A stretch of 64,000 nucleotides of DNA from Flavobacterium psychrophilum (GTDB lineage Bacteria > Bacteroidota > Bacteroidia > Flavobacteriales > Flavobacteriaceae). Under the pieces are notes generated by a model that had not been told where the DNA came from, did not search any database, and saw only the letters and a program-made list of their open reading frames with translations. A program made the translations under genes and the position numbers. The stretch lies in NCBI GenBank assembly GCA_001708385.1, contig CP012388.1, forward strand, positions 3,472,001 through 3,536,000. The letters are read 5' to 3'. Of the stretch, positions 54,259 to 63,314 are shown piece after piece (the first letter of the stretch is position 1; the number at the start of each line of letters is the position of its first letter).

Positions 54259-54774
54259 ATGGAAAAAATAATATTGTGCGGATATATGGCTTCGGGCAAA
54301 ACTACAACGGCACATTTGCTGGCAAAAGCGTCGGGTTTACCCTATATAGATCTTGATGAGGTACTGGAACAGAAATCTGGCAAGACTATATCGGAGCTGT
54401 TTGAGGAGGTAGGGGAGGTTAAATTTCGTAAAATGGAACATGAGGCTCTTAATAGTATAGTAAGTCGCTCAGAGGGCTTTGTTTTAAGCCTGGGTGGTGG
54501 TACGCCTTGTTACGCCAATAATCATTTAGTAATGGAAAGGGAAGATGTGGTTTCTGTATACTTAAAAGTATCTATACCCGAGTTGGGCAGGCGTATACGC
54601 CAACAGGAAGGAAAACGCCCGCTCGTAAAAAAGCTGGGCGATGAAGAACTGGATGAGTTTATTGCTAAACATCTTTTTGAACGCAGTTATTTTTACCATA
54701 AGGCAAAACACGTCCTTTCTGCCGATGGCAAGACCCCGGAAGATATGGTAAACGAAATAATGAGCCTGTATTAA
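54259..54774 (+). CDS. aroK: Shikimate kinase
   Basis: A 171-residue kinase that phosphorylates shikimate in the chorismate pathway. Visible are the P-loop GYMASGKTT, substrate-binding IDLDEVLEQ, KFRKMEHEAL with the shikimate-binding Arg, LSLGGGTPC and the lid RIRQQEGKRPLV. The length matches the family. It converges on the phosphoribosyltransferase gene with a four-base overlap. Confidence 0.93.
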   Translation: MEKIILCGYMASGKTTTAHLLAKASGLPYIDLDEVLEQKSGKTISELFEEVGEVKFRKMEHEALNSIVSRSEGFVLSLGGGTPCYANNHLVMEREDVVSVYLKVSIPELGRRIRQQEGKRPLVKKLGDEELDEFIAKHLFERSYFYHKAKHVLSADGKTPEDMVNEIMSLY

Positions 54775-55268
54775 TCTTCCAAATAGGCGTGCTGGTCGTT
54801 TTCATCTAAAACCACCTGAACGTTTTCACGCAGGGAGGTAGAAAGCGACAGCCCTTTAAAATCGGCCTTAACGGGATATTGTTTGTGGTTCCTGTCTACA
54901 AGTACGGCAGTTTTAAACTTTTTAAGGGGTACTTCAAGAAAATGCTTTACGCCATAAATAAGGGTAGTGCCGCTGTTAAGTACGTCGTCTACCAATACAA
55001 GGCTTTTGTTAGCATAGGCTTCGGAAGGTAAAGATGTTTTTACCGGCTCCAACGGCTGCTGTTTGTTTATCGTTACTTCACACAGGGTTACCTTAATGTC
55101 AGATATTTTTTCAAGTTCTGTACCAAGCTTTTGGGCAAACAGGTAGCCGTTCTTAGCTATCCCTGCCAATACCACTTCGGTGTCTTCAGGAAAAGTTTCA
55201 TATATCTGATATGCAATACGTTTAGTTTTGTGGTCTATTTCCTGTTGTGTAAGGATAATATTTTTCAT
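54771..55268 (-). CDS. Phosphoribosyltransferase (PyrR-like)
   Basis: A 165-residue type I phosphoribosyltransferase. The PRPP loop is VLVDDVLNSGTTLIYG, preceded by VVLAGIAKNGYLFAQKLG. The fold and short length resemble PyrR or Hpt proteins; no RNA-binding feature can be confirmed, and in Bacteroidetes such genes are usually annotated simply as phosphoribosyltransferase. It precedes the S4 gene on neither shared operon with certainty (58 bases apart, same strand). Confidence 0.85.
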   Translation of the reverse strand: MKNIILTQQEIDHKTKRIAYQIYETFPEDTEVVLAGIAKNGYLFAQKLGTELEKISDIKVTLCEVTINKQQPLEPVKTSLPSEAYANKSLVLVDDVLNSGTTLIYGVKHFLEVPLKKFKTAVLVDRNHKQYPVKADFKGLSLSTSLRENVQVVLDENDQHAYLED

Positions 55269-55326
55269 TATAGTGGTTGTGTAATTTTAGTCAAAGATAG
55301 AAAAATGGTTGTTTTGGTGGCTGATT

Positions 55327-55722
55327 TTATTCGTCGTCGTCATCAATATCCAGTCCGTATTCATCGAGGTCACGCCTGTCTTTTTTGGTAGGCCTTCCGG
55401 TACCGGCAGCGCGATAGTGGGCTTTAGAGAGCTTAAGAAGCTCCAGGTGCTCGAATGATTCGGGTGGTGTTTCGTCTTTGCGGTACATATCTACCAGTTT
55501 TGGACCCACACGATTGGCAGGAACATCCAGTATACTTAATATATAGTTTATCTGGTCACGTCGAACGGTTACTTTATCACCCGCAAAAACATCGCGCGAT
55601 GGTTTGGCCTGTTGCCCGTTAACCGTAACATGGCCTTTTAATATAGCCTGTGTTGCAATGCTGCGGGTTTTATAATAGCGTACGCACCATAAATATTTGT
55701 CTATCCTCATACTATTTGTCAA
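55327..55722 (-). CDS. S4-domain RNA-binding protein (Hsp15-like)
   Basis: A 131-residue protein with an N-terminal S4 domain (RIDKYLWCVRYYKTRSIATQ, GHVTVNGQQAKPSRDVFAGD) and a C-terminal basic tail (GRPTKKDRRDLDEYGL) ending in a run of acidic residues. The S4 start and length match the heat-shock protein 15 (HslR) group, which binds stalled ribosomal subunits. Confidence 0.88.
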   Translation of the reverse strand: MTNSMRIDKYLWCVRYYKTRSIATQAILKGHVTVNGQQAKPSRDVFAGDKVTVRRDQINYILSILDVPANRVGPKLVDMYRKDETPPESFEHLELLKLSKAHYRAAGTGRPTKKDRRDLDEYGLDIDDDDE

Positions 55723-55788
55723 AAATCGTTGTTATAGCAATACAAAAATAAATGAAAATTGTATCTTGCGCCATTAAAAAAAATTAAA

Positions 55789-56709
55789 ATGAATAGAATT
55801 TTAAAGGCCTTAAGCCTTCTTTCTCTAATAGTTCTTTTTTCAGCCTGTAAAAGCGATGATGATAAGGTAGTGCCTCCAAGAGATTATGGTGTGCAATATG
55901 CTACAGAGAAAGTTTTAATAGAAGAATATCTTAAGTCACATTATGTTACCGTAAATGCAGAAACTTTTGATGCTACATTTACATCTATACCAACAGGGGG
56001 TACGCAGACATCTATATGGGATCAGCAGGAGTATCCGCTGAAAAGCTTAGAGGTAACAAGAAACGATGTTTTATATACCGTATATTACCTTTCTTTCCGT
56101 GAAGGAACAGGTAAGCAGCCTACATTGGCAGATAATGTAACAGTAACGTATAGAGGTACTAATTTTGAAAATAAGCAGTTTGATTACCAGCCTGTAAGCA
56201 GTACGCCACTTGTTATGCCGCAGCTTATAAAAGGTTGGTGGAGTGTACTTCCGTTATTTAAAGGCGGTGAGTATATAGATGTTCCGGGTGAGCCTGCAGA
56301 ATTTACAAACTACGGTGCTGGAGCAATGTTCCTGCCGTCCGGCCTTGCATATTTTAATTCATCTCCTAACAACCTTGTATCGGCGTATTCGCCTTTAGTG
56401 TTTACTTTCCAGTTGATGGATGTTACCTATACCGACCTTGACGGCGATGGCATACTTAACAGATATGAAGTTAAAGAGGGCCTGGACGCCAACGGAAAAC
56501 CATATACGTTAGAAACAACAGATACGGATGGCGATGAAATACCTGATTATCTTGATGTTGATGATGATGGTGATGGTACTCTTACCAGAGATGAAATAAG
56601 GATACCGGGTACTACAAACCAGTTTTATGAATTTGAGAATATCCCTTCATGTACACCGGATAATCCATCTAATACACTTAAAAAACATTTAGATCCTTCT
56701 TGTAGATAG
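55789..56709 (+). CDS. FKBP-type peptidyl-prolyl isomerase lipoprotein with calcium-binding repeats
   Basis: A 306-residue lipoprotein from the ATG at 55789, giving the signal LSLLSLIVLFSAC with a lipobox Cys. The middle contains the FKBP-type fold (NVTVTYRGTNFENKQFDY, VMPQLIKGWWSVLPLFKGGE, AMFLPSGLAYF). The C-terminus has thrombospondin type 3-like Ca-binding repeats: DLDGDGILNRYEV, DTDGDEIPDYLD, DDDGDGTLTRDEI. Such FKBPs are typical of flavobacterial envelopes. The upstream frame extends 10 codons but lacks a signal. Confidence 0.88.
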   Translation: MNRILKALSLLSLIVLFSACKSDDDKVVPPRDYGVQYATEKVLIEEYLKSHYVTVNAETFDATFTSIPTGGTQTSIWDQQEYPLKSLEVTRNDVLYTVYYLSFREGTGKQPTLADNVTVTYRGTNFENKQFDYQPVSSTPLVMPQLIKGWWSVLPLFKGGEYIDVPGEPAEFTNYGAGAMFLPSGLAYFNSSPNNLVSAYSPLVFTFQLMDVTYTDLDGDGILNRYEVKEGLDANGKPYTLETTDTDGDEIPDYLDVDDDGDGTLTRDEIRIPGTTNQFYEFENIPSCTPDNPSNTLKKHLDPSCR

Positions 56710-56727
56710 GTTCTTATGTAAGCAATA

Positions 56728-56757
56728 AAAAATCCCAATCGAAAGATTGGGATTTTT
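56728..56757. terminator. Bidirectional terminator between FKBP and lipoprotein genes
   Basis: 13-bp stem AAAAATCCCAATC/GATTGGGATTTTT with a GAAA tetraloop; T runs on both strands serve the convergent genes. Confidence 0.9.
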
Positions 56758-56775
56758 GTTTTTACATTGGTACTG

Positions 56776-57231
56776 TTATGGTGTGTAATTACTCCATGGT
56801 GTTTGCGTAGTACAGTTAGGGATTAATCCGCTAACACTAACTTTGTATCCCTTAAGTACAATTCTCCAGCTAAAGCAGGTGCCTGAAAGCTGATGTATAG
56901 CATATGCATTTGTATTGAACAGGTCAACAGAATAGGTGTCAACTATATCAGATACCTCAACTGTGTTACAATTACCGTTACGTATCTGTAGTTCGGCTTC
57001 ATAAAATAATGACGGATTCTGTTCCAAATCATTGTTCCAGGTAACAAACAGCCTTCTTGAAATACCTAACACCTGTGCGTTTATACCTGTTTCGCCCGAT
57101 AAAGGTACGCAGATTGCTTTAGGGGTTATTTCTCTGTTTGCTGCATTTGTTGTAACTGCATTTTCTTCATCCGTGGAACAGCTTACAATTAGCGCTGGTA
57201 AAAACAACGCTGATAATAATAGTTTACGCAT
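56776..57231 (-). CDS. Small predicted lipoprotein
   Basis: A 151-residue protein from the ATG at 57231, giving MRKLLLSALFLPALIVSC, a lipoprotein signal with Cys at residue 18. The mature part is small and beta-rich with several Cys and no known domain (YEAELQIRNGNCNTVEVSD, SGTCFSWRIVLKGYKV). Probably a surface or periplasmic protein; function unknown. Confidence 0.75.
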   Translation of the reverse strand: MRKLLLSALFLPALIVSCSTDEENAVTTNAANREITPKAICVPLSGETGINAQVLGISRRLFVTWNNDLEQNPSLFYEAELQIRNGNCNTVEVSDIVDTYSVDLFNTNAYAIHQLSGTCFSWRIVLKGYKVSVSGLIPNCTTQTPWSNYTP

Positions 57232-57660
57232 AATATAAATATTTAAAGGTTGGTAGCCCAAAATAGTTATTTAATTAAACATAAGCTTTTTAAATCGATC
57301 AAACACAAGCTTTAATCCATAAAATATAATAAAATTATTATAATTAAGATTTTTTTAAGCCTTGAAAAAATCGGTAATCATAAGAATAAGGATGAGAGCA
57401 GGGAAGTAGTTTTTAAGCGTCGTTTTCATTCGGTTGGGGGTGTTTGAATATTGATTATTTCTTTTTGGTTTCGTAAATAAATAAAAAATATTTGTCAGAA
57501 TAAAGCTAAAACAGAATGTTACGATGTGTGGTAAAATTATTCGTTAAGATGCAATTTGGAGATTAAATTGTTGGTAAAATTGTTGGATTGGGTTGTAGTG
57601 CTACGAACCAGTAGGGGAATATAATTCAAGGTTTCGATTATATGTAATTAATCAAGCTTG
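57232..57660. other. AT-rich intergenic stretch
   Basis: No clear gene in about 430 bases. AACAYAAGCTTT occurs twice (near 57,281 and 57,302). A 24-codon minus-strand frame at 57,355-57,429 (MKTTLKNYFPALILILMITD at its start) is hydrophobic and could be a microprotein, but nothing else supports it. Confidence 0.5.
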
Positions 57661-58311
57661 TTACCTACTCTTCATTTGGTTGCCGTAAGAAATCATTTTA
57701 GGAAGTAAAAGAAGTAATGGCAATAAATTCTGTTTTTGAAAACCATTTACGATCGTTAAGATTATTATAAGACTAAAGGCAATGCCAATCAGGACTGTGT
57801 TAATTTTATTTGCTATGTTCAGATAGCCTTTTTCCTGCCATTCATCCCAGATATCAATTATTCTAATGTTGTTCTTAATCGCTATTTTATTTAAATCATC
57901 AATTAGTCTGTTAGCATCTTTGACTTTTATTTTACTTGTGTTGATTTTTATAGTAGTCGTATCTGTTACTATTTTTCTCAAAAACTGCTTATCTATTACA
58001 AAGTATTCGATATTTTCTATGGCTACATTTTCTATGGCTTTATAGTTGAAAAAAAGCTTTCGTTGCCATTTAAACCTGAATGAATTATCTGAAATGGTAA
58101 TTTGCAAATAACCGATAGCGAAATAATACCATAAGTATAAAGAGGCAGCTATTAACGCAAATGCAGCTATAGTACTTTTTGTTGAAGTTAAAAGTGATAA
58201 AATTATTGCTATTGGAAAAATAAGGATGCCCGGTAGTATTCTGGACTGACGGAAAATTGTAAGTTGATATGTTGTTGACAAATGATTGGCTGTTGTTTTT
58301 GATGAAAACAA
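57661..58311 (-). CDS. Hypothetical membrane protein
   Basis: A 216-residue protein with two N-terminal hydrophobic segments (ILPGILIFPIAIILSLL; AAFALIAASLYLWYYFAIGYL), a central soluble beta-rich part (NSFRFKWQRKLFFNYKAIEN; resembling a bacterial PH-like membrane domain), and a C-terminal membrane helix (TVLIGIAFSLIIILTIVNGF). AT-rich relative to its neighbours. No known function. Confidence 0.6.
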   Translation of the reverse strand: MFSSKTTANHLSTTYQLTIFRQSRILPGILIFPIAIILSLLTSTKSTIAAFALIAASLYLWYYFAIGYLQITISDNSFRFKWQRKLFFNYKAIENVAIENIEYFVIDKQFLRKIVTDTTTIKINTSKIKVKDANRLIDDLNKIAIKNNIRIIDIWDEWQEKGYLNIANKINTVLIGIAFSLIIILTIVNGFQKQNLLPLLLLLPKMISYGNQMKSR

Positions 58312-58320
58312 ATAAACAAA

Positions 58321-58347
58321 AAAATCCCGCTCATTGAGCGGGATTTT
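58321..58347 (-). terminator. Transketolase operon terminator
   Basis: 12-bp stem AAAATCCCGCTC/GAGCGGGATTTT around a three-base loop, with A residues upstream giving a T run on the minus strand. Confidence 0.88.
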
Positions 58348-58365
58348 CTATATGTGTACAAAAAA

Positions 58366-59325
58366 TTATTTCTTTCTGTTTACTACTTTTTCAACAGCTT
58401 CTACGATAGCCTGGTTGTTCAGTTTGTACTTGTCCATTAGTTGGGCAGGTGTTCCTGATTCACCAAAACTGTCGTTAACCGCTACGAATTCCTGTGGAGC
58501 AGGATTGTTAAGCGCAAGCACACGTGCAACGCTTTCACCAAGACCACCAAGAATATTGTGTTCTTCAGCAGTTACAATACATCCTGTTTTACCAACCGAT
58601 TTAAGGATAGCTTCCTCATCAAGTGGTTTAATAGTGTGGATGTTGATAACCTCTGCAGAGATGCCTTTAGCTTCAAGAGCTTCAGCAGCGATAAGCGCTT
58701 CCCAAACAAGGTGTCCTGTAGCTACAATAGTAACGTCTGTACCTTCGTTAAGAAGAACCGCTTTACCAATTACGAAATCTTCTCCTGTTTCAGAAGTAAA
58801 ATTCGCAACAGACGGACGGCCGAAACGTAAGTAAACAGGCCCGTGGTGCTCAGCGATAGCAATAGTAGCTGCTTTAGTCTGGTTGTAATCGCAAGTATTG
58901 ATTACAGTCATGCCCGGAAGCATTTTCATCAAACCGATATCTTCAAGTATTTGGTGTGTTGCACCGTCTTCACCTAATGTTAAACCGGCGTGAGAAGCAC
59001 ATATTTTTACGTTTTTGTCTGAGTAAGCCACAGACTGACGGATCTGGTCATACACCCTTCCTGTAGAAAAGTTAGCGAAAGTTCCTGTAAAAGGAATTTT
59101 TCCACCGATGGTTAAACCTGCAGCCATACCGATCATGTTAGCTTCAGCAATACCTACCTGAAAGAAACGCTCAGGGTGGTTAGCTTTAAAATCGTCCATT
59201 TTAAGCGACCCGATAAGGTCAGCACAAAGTGCAACAACATTTTCGTTTGTCTTGCCAAGTTCGGTTAATCCCGCACCAAAACCAGAACGGGTATCTTTAT
59301 TGCCTGTATTTGTATATTTTTTCAT
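58366..59325 (-). CDS. Transketolase C-terminal (pyrimidine/regulatory) subunit
   Basis: A 319-residue protein with the PYR domain ([35 protein letters not shown] with the catalytic Glu, FTGTFANFS) and a transketolase C domain ([33 protein letters not shown]). It corresponds to the second half of a full transketolase, split from the first at 59,411-60,259, as common in Bacteroidetes. The two subunits transfer two-carbon units in the pentose phosphate pathway. Confidence 0.95.
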   Translation of the reverse strand: MKKYTNTGNKDTRSGFGAGLTELGKTNENVVALCADLIGSLKMDDFKANHPERFFQVGIAEANMIGMAAGLTIGGKIPFTGTFANFSTGRVYDQIRQSVAYSDKNVKICASHAGLTLGEDGATHQILEDIGLMKMLPGMTVINTCDYNQTKAATIAIAEHHGPVYLRFGRPSVANFTSETGEDFVIGKAVLLNEGTDVTIVATGHLVWEALIAAEALEAKGISAEVINIHTIKPLDEEAILKSVGKTGCIVTAEEHNILGGLGESVARVLALNNPAPQEFVAVNDSFGESGTPAQLMDKYKLNNQAIVEAVEKVVNRKK

Positions 59326-59410
59326 TTGTTTTTCATTTAAGATTTAAAGATTAAAAATTTAAAAATTGCCGAAGGCTTAAATCTTTAAATCATTGAATTT
59401 TTAAATCTTA

Positions 59411-60259
59411 TTAATAGTCACCTAGAGTTGCAGCGTTCTGATTGAAAGCAAGCTGAAGCTGCTCATCGTTTGGCGCTTTACCGTGCCAAGCGTGTGTATG
59501 CATCATAAAGTCTACACCGTTACCCATTTCGGTATGAAGCAGTACACAAACCGGTCTTCCCTGGCCTGTTTTCGCTTTAGCTTCTGTCATACCTGCAATG
59601 ATAGCTTCGATGTTATTACCTTGCTGAATTTCTACAACATCCCATCCGAAAGCAACGAATTTAGCACTAATGCTACCCATGTTAAGTACTTCGTCTGTAG
59701 GACCATCAATTTGTTTACCGTTAACGTCTACTGTAGCAATGTAGTTATCTACTTTATAAGCAGAGGCATACATCATTGCTTCCCAGTTCTGGCCTTCCTG
59801 TAGCTCTCCATCTCCATGAAGGCTATATACAAGGTGTTTGTCTCCGTTAAGTTTTTTAGCTTGTGCAGCACCAATTGCTACGCTCATTCCCTGACCAAGA
59901 GAACCAGAGGCCATGCGTACTCCCGGAAGCCCTTCGTGAGTGGTAGGGTGGCCCTGAAGCCTTGAGTTAAGAAGGCGGAATGTAGCTAGCTCTTCTACAG
60001 GGAAATATCCGCTGCGGGCAAGTACACTGTAAAATACAGGAGAGATGTGACCGTTAGAAAGGAAGAATACATCTTCGTTAAGGCCGTCCATGTCAAAACC
60101 TTCTTTGCGATCCATTAAAACCTGGTAAAGGGCTACTAAAAATTCTGTACAGCCAAGCGATCCTCCAGGGTGACCTGAATTTACCGCATGAACCATACGA
60201 AGGATATCCCTTCTTACCTGAGTTGTTAAGTCATTTAGTTGTTGTGTGTTAGGCTTCAT
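59411..60259 (-). CDS. Transketolase N-terminal (TPP-binding) subunit
   Basis: A 282-residue protein with the thiamine-diphosphate domain: VNSGHPGGSLG, SNGHISPVFYSVLA, GSLGQGMSVAIGAA, and the TPP motif GDGELQEGQNWEA...N. It is upstream of the C-terminal subunit gene with 85 AT-rich bases between, and the two form one enzyme. Confidence 0.95.
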   Translation of the reverse strand: MKPNTQQLNDLTTQVRRDILRMVHAVNSGHPGGSLGCTEFLVALYQVLMDRKEGFDMDGLNEDVFFLSNGHISPVFYSVLARSGYFPVEELATFRLLNSRLQGHPTTHEGLPGVRMASGSLGQGMSVAIGAAQAKKLNGDKHLVYSLHGDGELQEGQNWEAMMYASAYKVDNYIATVDVNGKQIDGPTDEVLNMGSISAKFVAFGWDVVEIQQGNNIEAIIAGMTEAKAKTGQGRPVCVLLHTEMGNGVDFMMHTHAWHGKAPNDEQLQLAFNQNAATLGDY

Positions 60260-60322
60260 TTTTTCTATTAAAGTTAAACTGGTGCAAAAGTAATTTTAAT
60301 TTTCAGGACTGGCAAAAATATT

Positions 60323-60352
60323 TTAGCCTCAATCTGCGACGATTGAGGCTAA
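60323..60352 (-). terminator. Terminator of the serine hydrolase gene
   Basis: 12-bp stem TTAGCCTCAATC/GATTGAGGCTAA with loop TGCGAC. On the minus strand it continues into AATATTTTT. Confidence 0.8.
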
Positions 60353-60375
60353 TAGTTTATTGGAGAAAAACCGGG

Positions 60376-61701
60376 TTACTTGGCTTTGGTAAAGGTAAAT
60401 ACGCCGCCGCCCTGTTTTAGTATCATCTGGTTTTGAGCCGGGTTAAACTCCATTGTTAACCCCGCCTGGCTGAATTTGAAAACGTTTTCTTCTGCGGGCG
60501 ATAGCGGAAATGGACCCTGGCCTGTAGCCTGTGCTATTAACGATGTACCTTCTTTGGTAACCATTATGCTTATAGGTATTTCGGTAGTTGTGTAGTTGCC
60601 TGTATACTTATCAAGCTGTTCTGTGGTATAAGTTGTGGTTTTAAATTCGGGAATTTCAAACGGTTGATTAAATGCCCACCTTAAAGCCACTTCGCTAAGT
60701 TCTTTATTGCTGTAATCGTTATGTCCGTTAGACACGATAGCTATAGTGGTTTTTTCTTCCGGAAAATAGGTTAGCATTGAGGTGAAACCGTCTATACTGC
60801 CGTCGTGTCCGTATGCTTTTTTACCATCCAGGTTAGTAGCAAATATTCCCATGCCATAACCGTCTTTAAGAGTTTTCATTTCTTCAAGGCTTGCCGCCGA
60901 TATTATTTTCCCTAAAAATAATCCTTCAATAAAAAGTGAAAGGTCGGTTGGTGTAGAAACTATAGCGCCTGCACCCATTGGTATAGACATATCTGTTTCA
61001 GGTTGTTTAGTCCATTTACCGGTAAAAGAGTAGGAGTAGGCTTCGTTGTTTGCACTGTTGGTTTTGCTTCCGTAAGCAGTGTTTTTAAGGCCAAGCGGCT
61101 TTATTATTTTCTCCTCAAGAATGGTATTGTACGGTTTGTTATATGCTTTTTCAAGGATGAAACTTAACAATACATAGTTAGAATTGCTGTAAGCGCCTTT
61201 GCTGTCGGGTTCAAATTCGCTTGTGGCTTTAGAAATAATGGCTACCAATTCTGCCTGCGTTTTTGGCTGCGTCATGTAAACCATATAATCAGGGTCGCTC
61301 GTAAAACTGTGAATACCGCTGTGGTGGTTCAGCAAATTGGCAACAGTAATTTTAGAAGCATTTGGCACCGTAGGAAAGTATTTGTCTAGTTTATCGGTCA
61401 GCTTTAGCTTGTTTTCTTCAGCTGCTTTAAAGGTAAGAACCGCAGTAAAAGTTTTGGATATAGATCCTATCCTGAATTTTGTAGTTTCGTTAGATTTAAG
61501 ATTTTTATCCTGATCACTAAAACCAACAGAACGCGTGTAAATTGTTTTTCCGTTTTGTGACAGGGCAATGCTTCCGCTGAATTTGTTGTTTGTTTGCAGA
61601 GCATCGAAGTACTTGTCTAGCGACGCTTTGTTTGGAGTTTGCGCCAAGGCTGCGGTAATGCAAAAAAGGCAGGCAAGAGCAAGTGTAATTTTGTTTTTCA
61701 T
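60376..61701 (-). CDS. Beta-lactamase-like serine hydrolase (class C/penicillin-binding type)
   Basis: A 441-residue exported protein. The signal LALACLFCITAALAQ precedes the hydrolase: SxxK motif SISKTF near residue 80, YSNSNY near 170, and HDGSIDG as the third box. A C-terminal domain of about 100 residues follows (YTGNYTTTEIPISIMVTKEG). This combination suits peptidases or esterases of the S12 family. Substrate cannot be told from sequence. Confidence 0.88.
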   Translation of the reverse strand: MKNKITLALACLFCITAALAQTPNKASLDKYFDALQTNNKFSGSIALSQNGKTIYTRSVGFSDQDKNLKSNETTKFRIGSISKTFTAVLTFKAAEENKLKLTDKLDKYFPTVPNASKITVANLLNHHSGIHSFTSDPDYMVYMTQPKTQAELVAIISKATSEFEPDSKGAYSNSNYVLLSFILEKAYNKPYNTILEEKIIKPLGLKNTAYGSKTNSANNEAYSYSFTGKWTKQPETDMSIPMGAGAIVSTPTDLSLFIEGLFLGKIISAASLEEMKTLKDGYGMGIFATNLDGKKAYGHDGSIDGFTSMLTYFPEEKTTIAIVSNGHNDYSNKELSEVALRWAFNQPFEIPEFKTTTYTTEQLDKYTGNYTTTEIPISIMVTKEGTSLIAQATGQGPFPLSPAEENVFKFSQAGLTMEFNPAQNQMILKQGGGVFTFTKAK

Positions 61702-62020
61702 TGATTGATGATTTAAGTTTGCCTATAAGACGATAATATACCCCGCTTTGTTACAGCGAAAGCCAATAAATTTGTGCTTTTAGGTATTGTTTTTTAATCA
61801 AGCAAATTTTAATTCTTTCTTGAGCATTTGCTTTGACTTTTGCTTAATCAAAAAAGGGGGAGTTCTTATTAAAATTCACCAATCGATTTTCTACGATGGT
61901 TTAAGAATTGATTTTTATTCCGATTTTTAATATGCTACTATCGCGTTGCATTATTCTCCGGGCGCAAAGTGCAATATTGTTTGTTTCACAGTTTCAGAGT
62001 TCAGAGTGTGTAGCTCCCAA

Positions 62021-62114
62021 ATAACCAAATTCACAAATAACCAAATCTACTTTTCGCTGCTCAATAACCAAATCCACAAATAACCAAATCCACCTTAGAA
62101 ACAAATAACCAAAT
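62021..62114. repeat. Five ATAACCAAAT repeats
   Basis: ATAACCAAAT occurs at 62,021, 62,037, 62,064, 62,080 and 62,105, giving spacings of 16, 27, 16 and 25 bases. The unit is often extended to AAATAACCAAATCCAC. Confidence 0.85.
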
Positions 62115-62129
62115 AAACTATAAATGGTT

Positions 62130-62137
62130 TATCTTTG
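62130..62137 (+). promoter_or_regulatory. tgt promoter -7 box
   Basis: TATCTTTG fits the Bacteroidetes TAnnTTTG consensus perfectly and lies 19 bases before the tgt ATG. Confidence 0.65.
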
Positions 62138-62156
62138 CACGCTGTAAAAGAGAGCC

Positions 62157-63287
62157 ATGAAATTTGATTTAATCACTAAAGACCCGCAAAGTAAAGCCAG
62201 AGCGGGCAGCTTAACTACCGATCACGGAGTTATAGAAACGCCAATCTTTATGCCTGTAGGTACCGTTGGTACTGTTAAAGGAGTGCACCAGCGCGAACTT
62301 AAAAATGATATTAACCCCGATATTATATTGGGAAATACGTACCATTTATACCTTCGCCCTGGAACTGAAATACTTGAAAAAGCAGGCGGATTACACAAAT
62401 TCATGAACTGGGATCGCCCAATTCTTACCGATAGCGGCGGCTACCAGGTATACTCGCTTTCGGCTAACCGAAAAATTAAAGAAGAAGGTGTAAAGTTTAA
62501 ATCGCACATTGACGGTTCGTACCATTTCTTTTCGCCGGAAAGCGTAATGGAAATTCAACGTACCATTGGCGCCGATATTATTATGGCCTTCGACGAATGC
62601 ACACCTTACCCATGCGATTACCGTTATGCAAAACGCTCTATGCACATGACGCACCGCTGGTTAGACCGATGCATTACGCATCTTGACAAGCTTCCGTACA
62701 AATATGGCTATAGCCAGGCATTCTTTCCAATCGTTCAGGGTAGTACCTATACCGACCTGAGAGCCCAATCGGCAGAATACATTGCCAATGCCGGAGCAGT
62801 AGGTAATGCTATCGGCGGACTTTCTGTTGGAGAACCTGCCGAAGAAATGTATGCAATGACCGATGTAGTATGCAGCATTCTTCCGGAAGATAAGCCACGT
62901 TACCTTATGGGAGTTGGTACTCCGATAAACATCCTTGAAAATATAGCACTTGGTGTAGATATGTTCGACTGTGTTATGCCTACGCGTAACGCACGTAACG
63001 GAATGTTGTTCACAGCAAACGGGTCTATCAATATTAAAAACAAGAAGTGGGAAGCCGACTTTTCGCCGATAGACGAAATGGGCATTACTTTTGTTGATAC
63101 CGAATATACCATAGCATACTTAAGGCATCTTTTCTCGGCTAACGAATTCCTTGGCAAGCAAATTGCTACCATACACAATCTTGGCTTTTATATGTGGTTG
63201 GTTCGTGAAGCCAGAAAGCATATCTTAGCAGGAGATTTCCGTGAATGGAAAGATATGATGGTTAGAAATATGAGCAATAGGCTGTAA
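62157..63287 (+). CDS. tgt: Queuine tRNA-ribosyltransferase
   Basis: The 376-residue enzyme swaps guanine-34 for preQ1 in tRNAs with GUN anticodons. Catalytic features are TDSGGYQVYS with the proton-accepting Asp, GGLSVGEP and FDCVMPTRNARNG with the nucleophilic Asp. The C-terminal CxCxxC zinc motif of the family is absent: that region reads ADFSPIDEMGITFVDTEY, while the later His (TIHNLG) is present. It precedes the LptF/LptG-type gene by 27 bases, probably as an operon. Confidence 0.95.
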   Translation: MKFDLITKDPQSKARAGSLTTDHGVIETPIFMPVGTVGTVKGVHQRELKNDINPDIILGNTYHLYLRPGTEILEKAGGLHKFMNWDRPILTDSGGYQVYSLSANRKIKEEGVKFKSHIDGSYHFFSPESVMEIQRTIGADIIMAFDECTPYPCDYRYAKRSMHMTHRWLDRCITHLDKLPYKYGYSQAFFPIVQGSTYTDLRAQSAEYIANAGAVGNAIGGLSVGEPAEEMYAMTDVVCSILPEDKPRYLMGVGTPINILENIALGVDMFDCVMPTRNARNGMLFTANGSINIKNKKWEADFSPIDEMGITFVDTEYTIAYLRHLFSANEFLGKQIATIHNLGFYMWLVREARKHILAGDFREWKDMMVRNMSNRL

Positions 63288-63314
63288 GTATAAATCTGTA
63301 AACGAAAATTATAC

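Larger units (their letters stand above)
61702..62156. other. Intergenic stretch upstream of tgt
   Basis: About 455 bases with no gene. It contains the serine hydrolase promoter region, an ATAACCAAAT repeat cluster and the tgt promoter. Confidence 0.6.
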
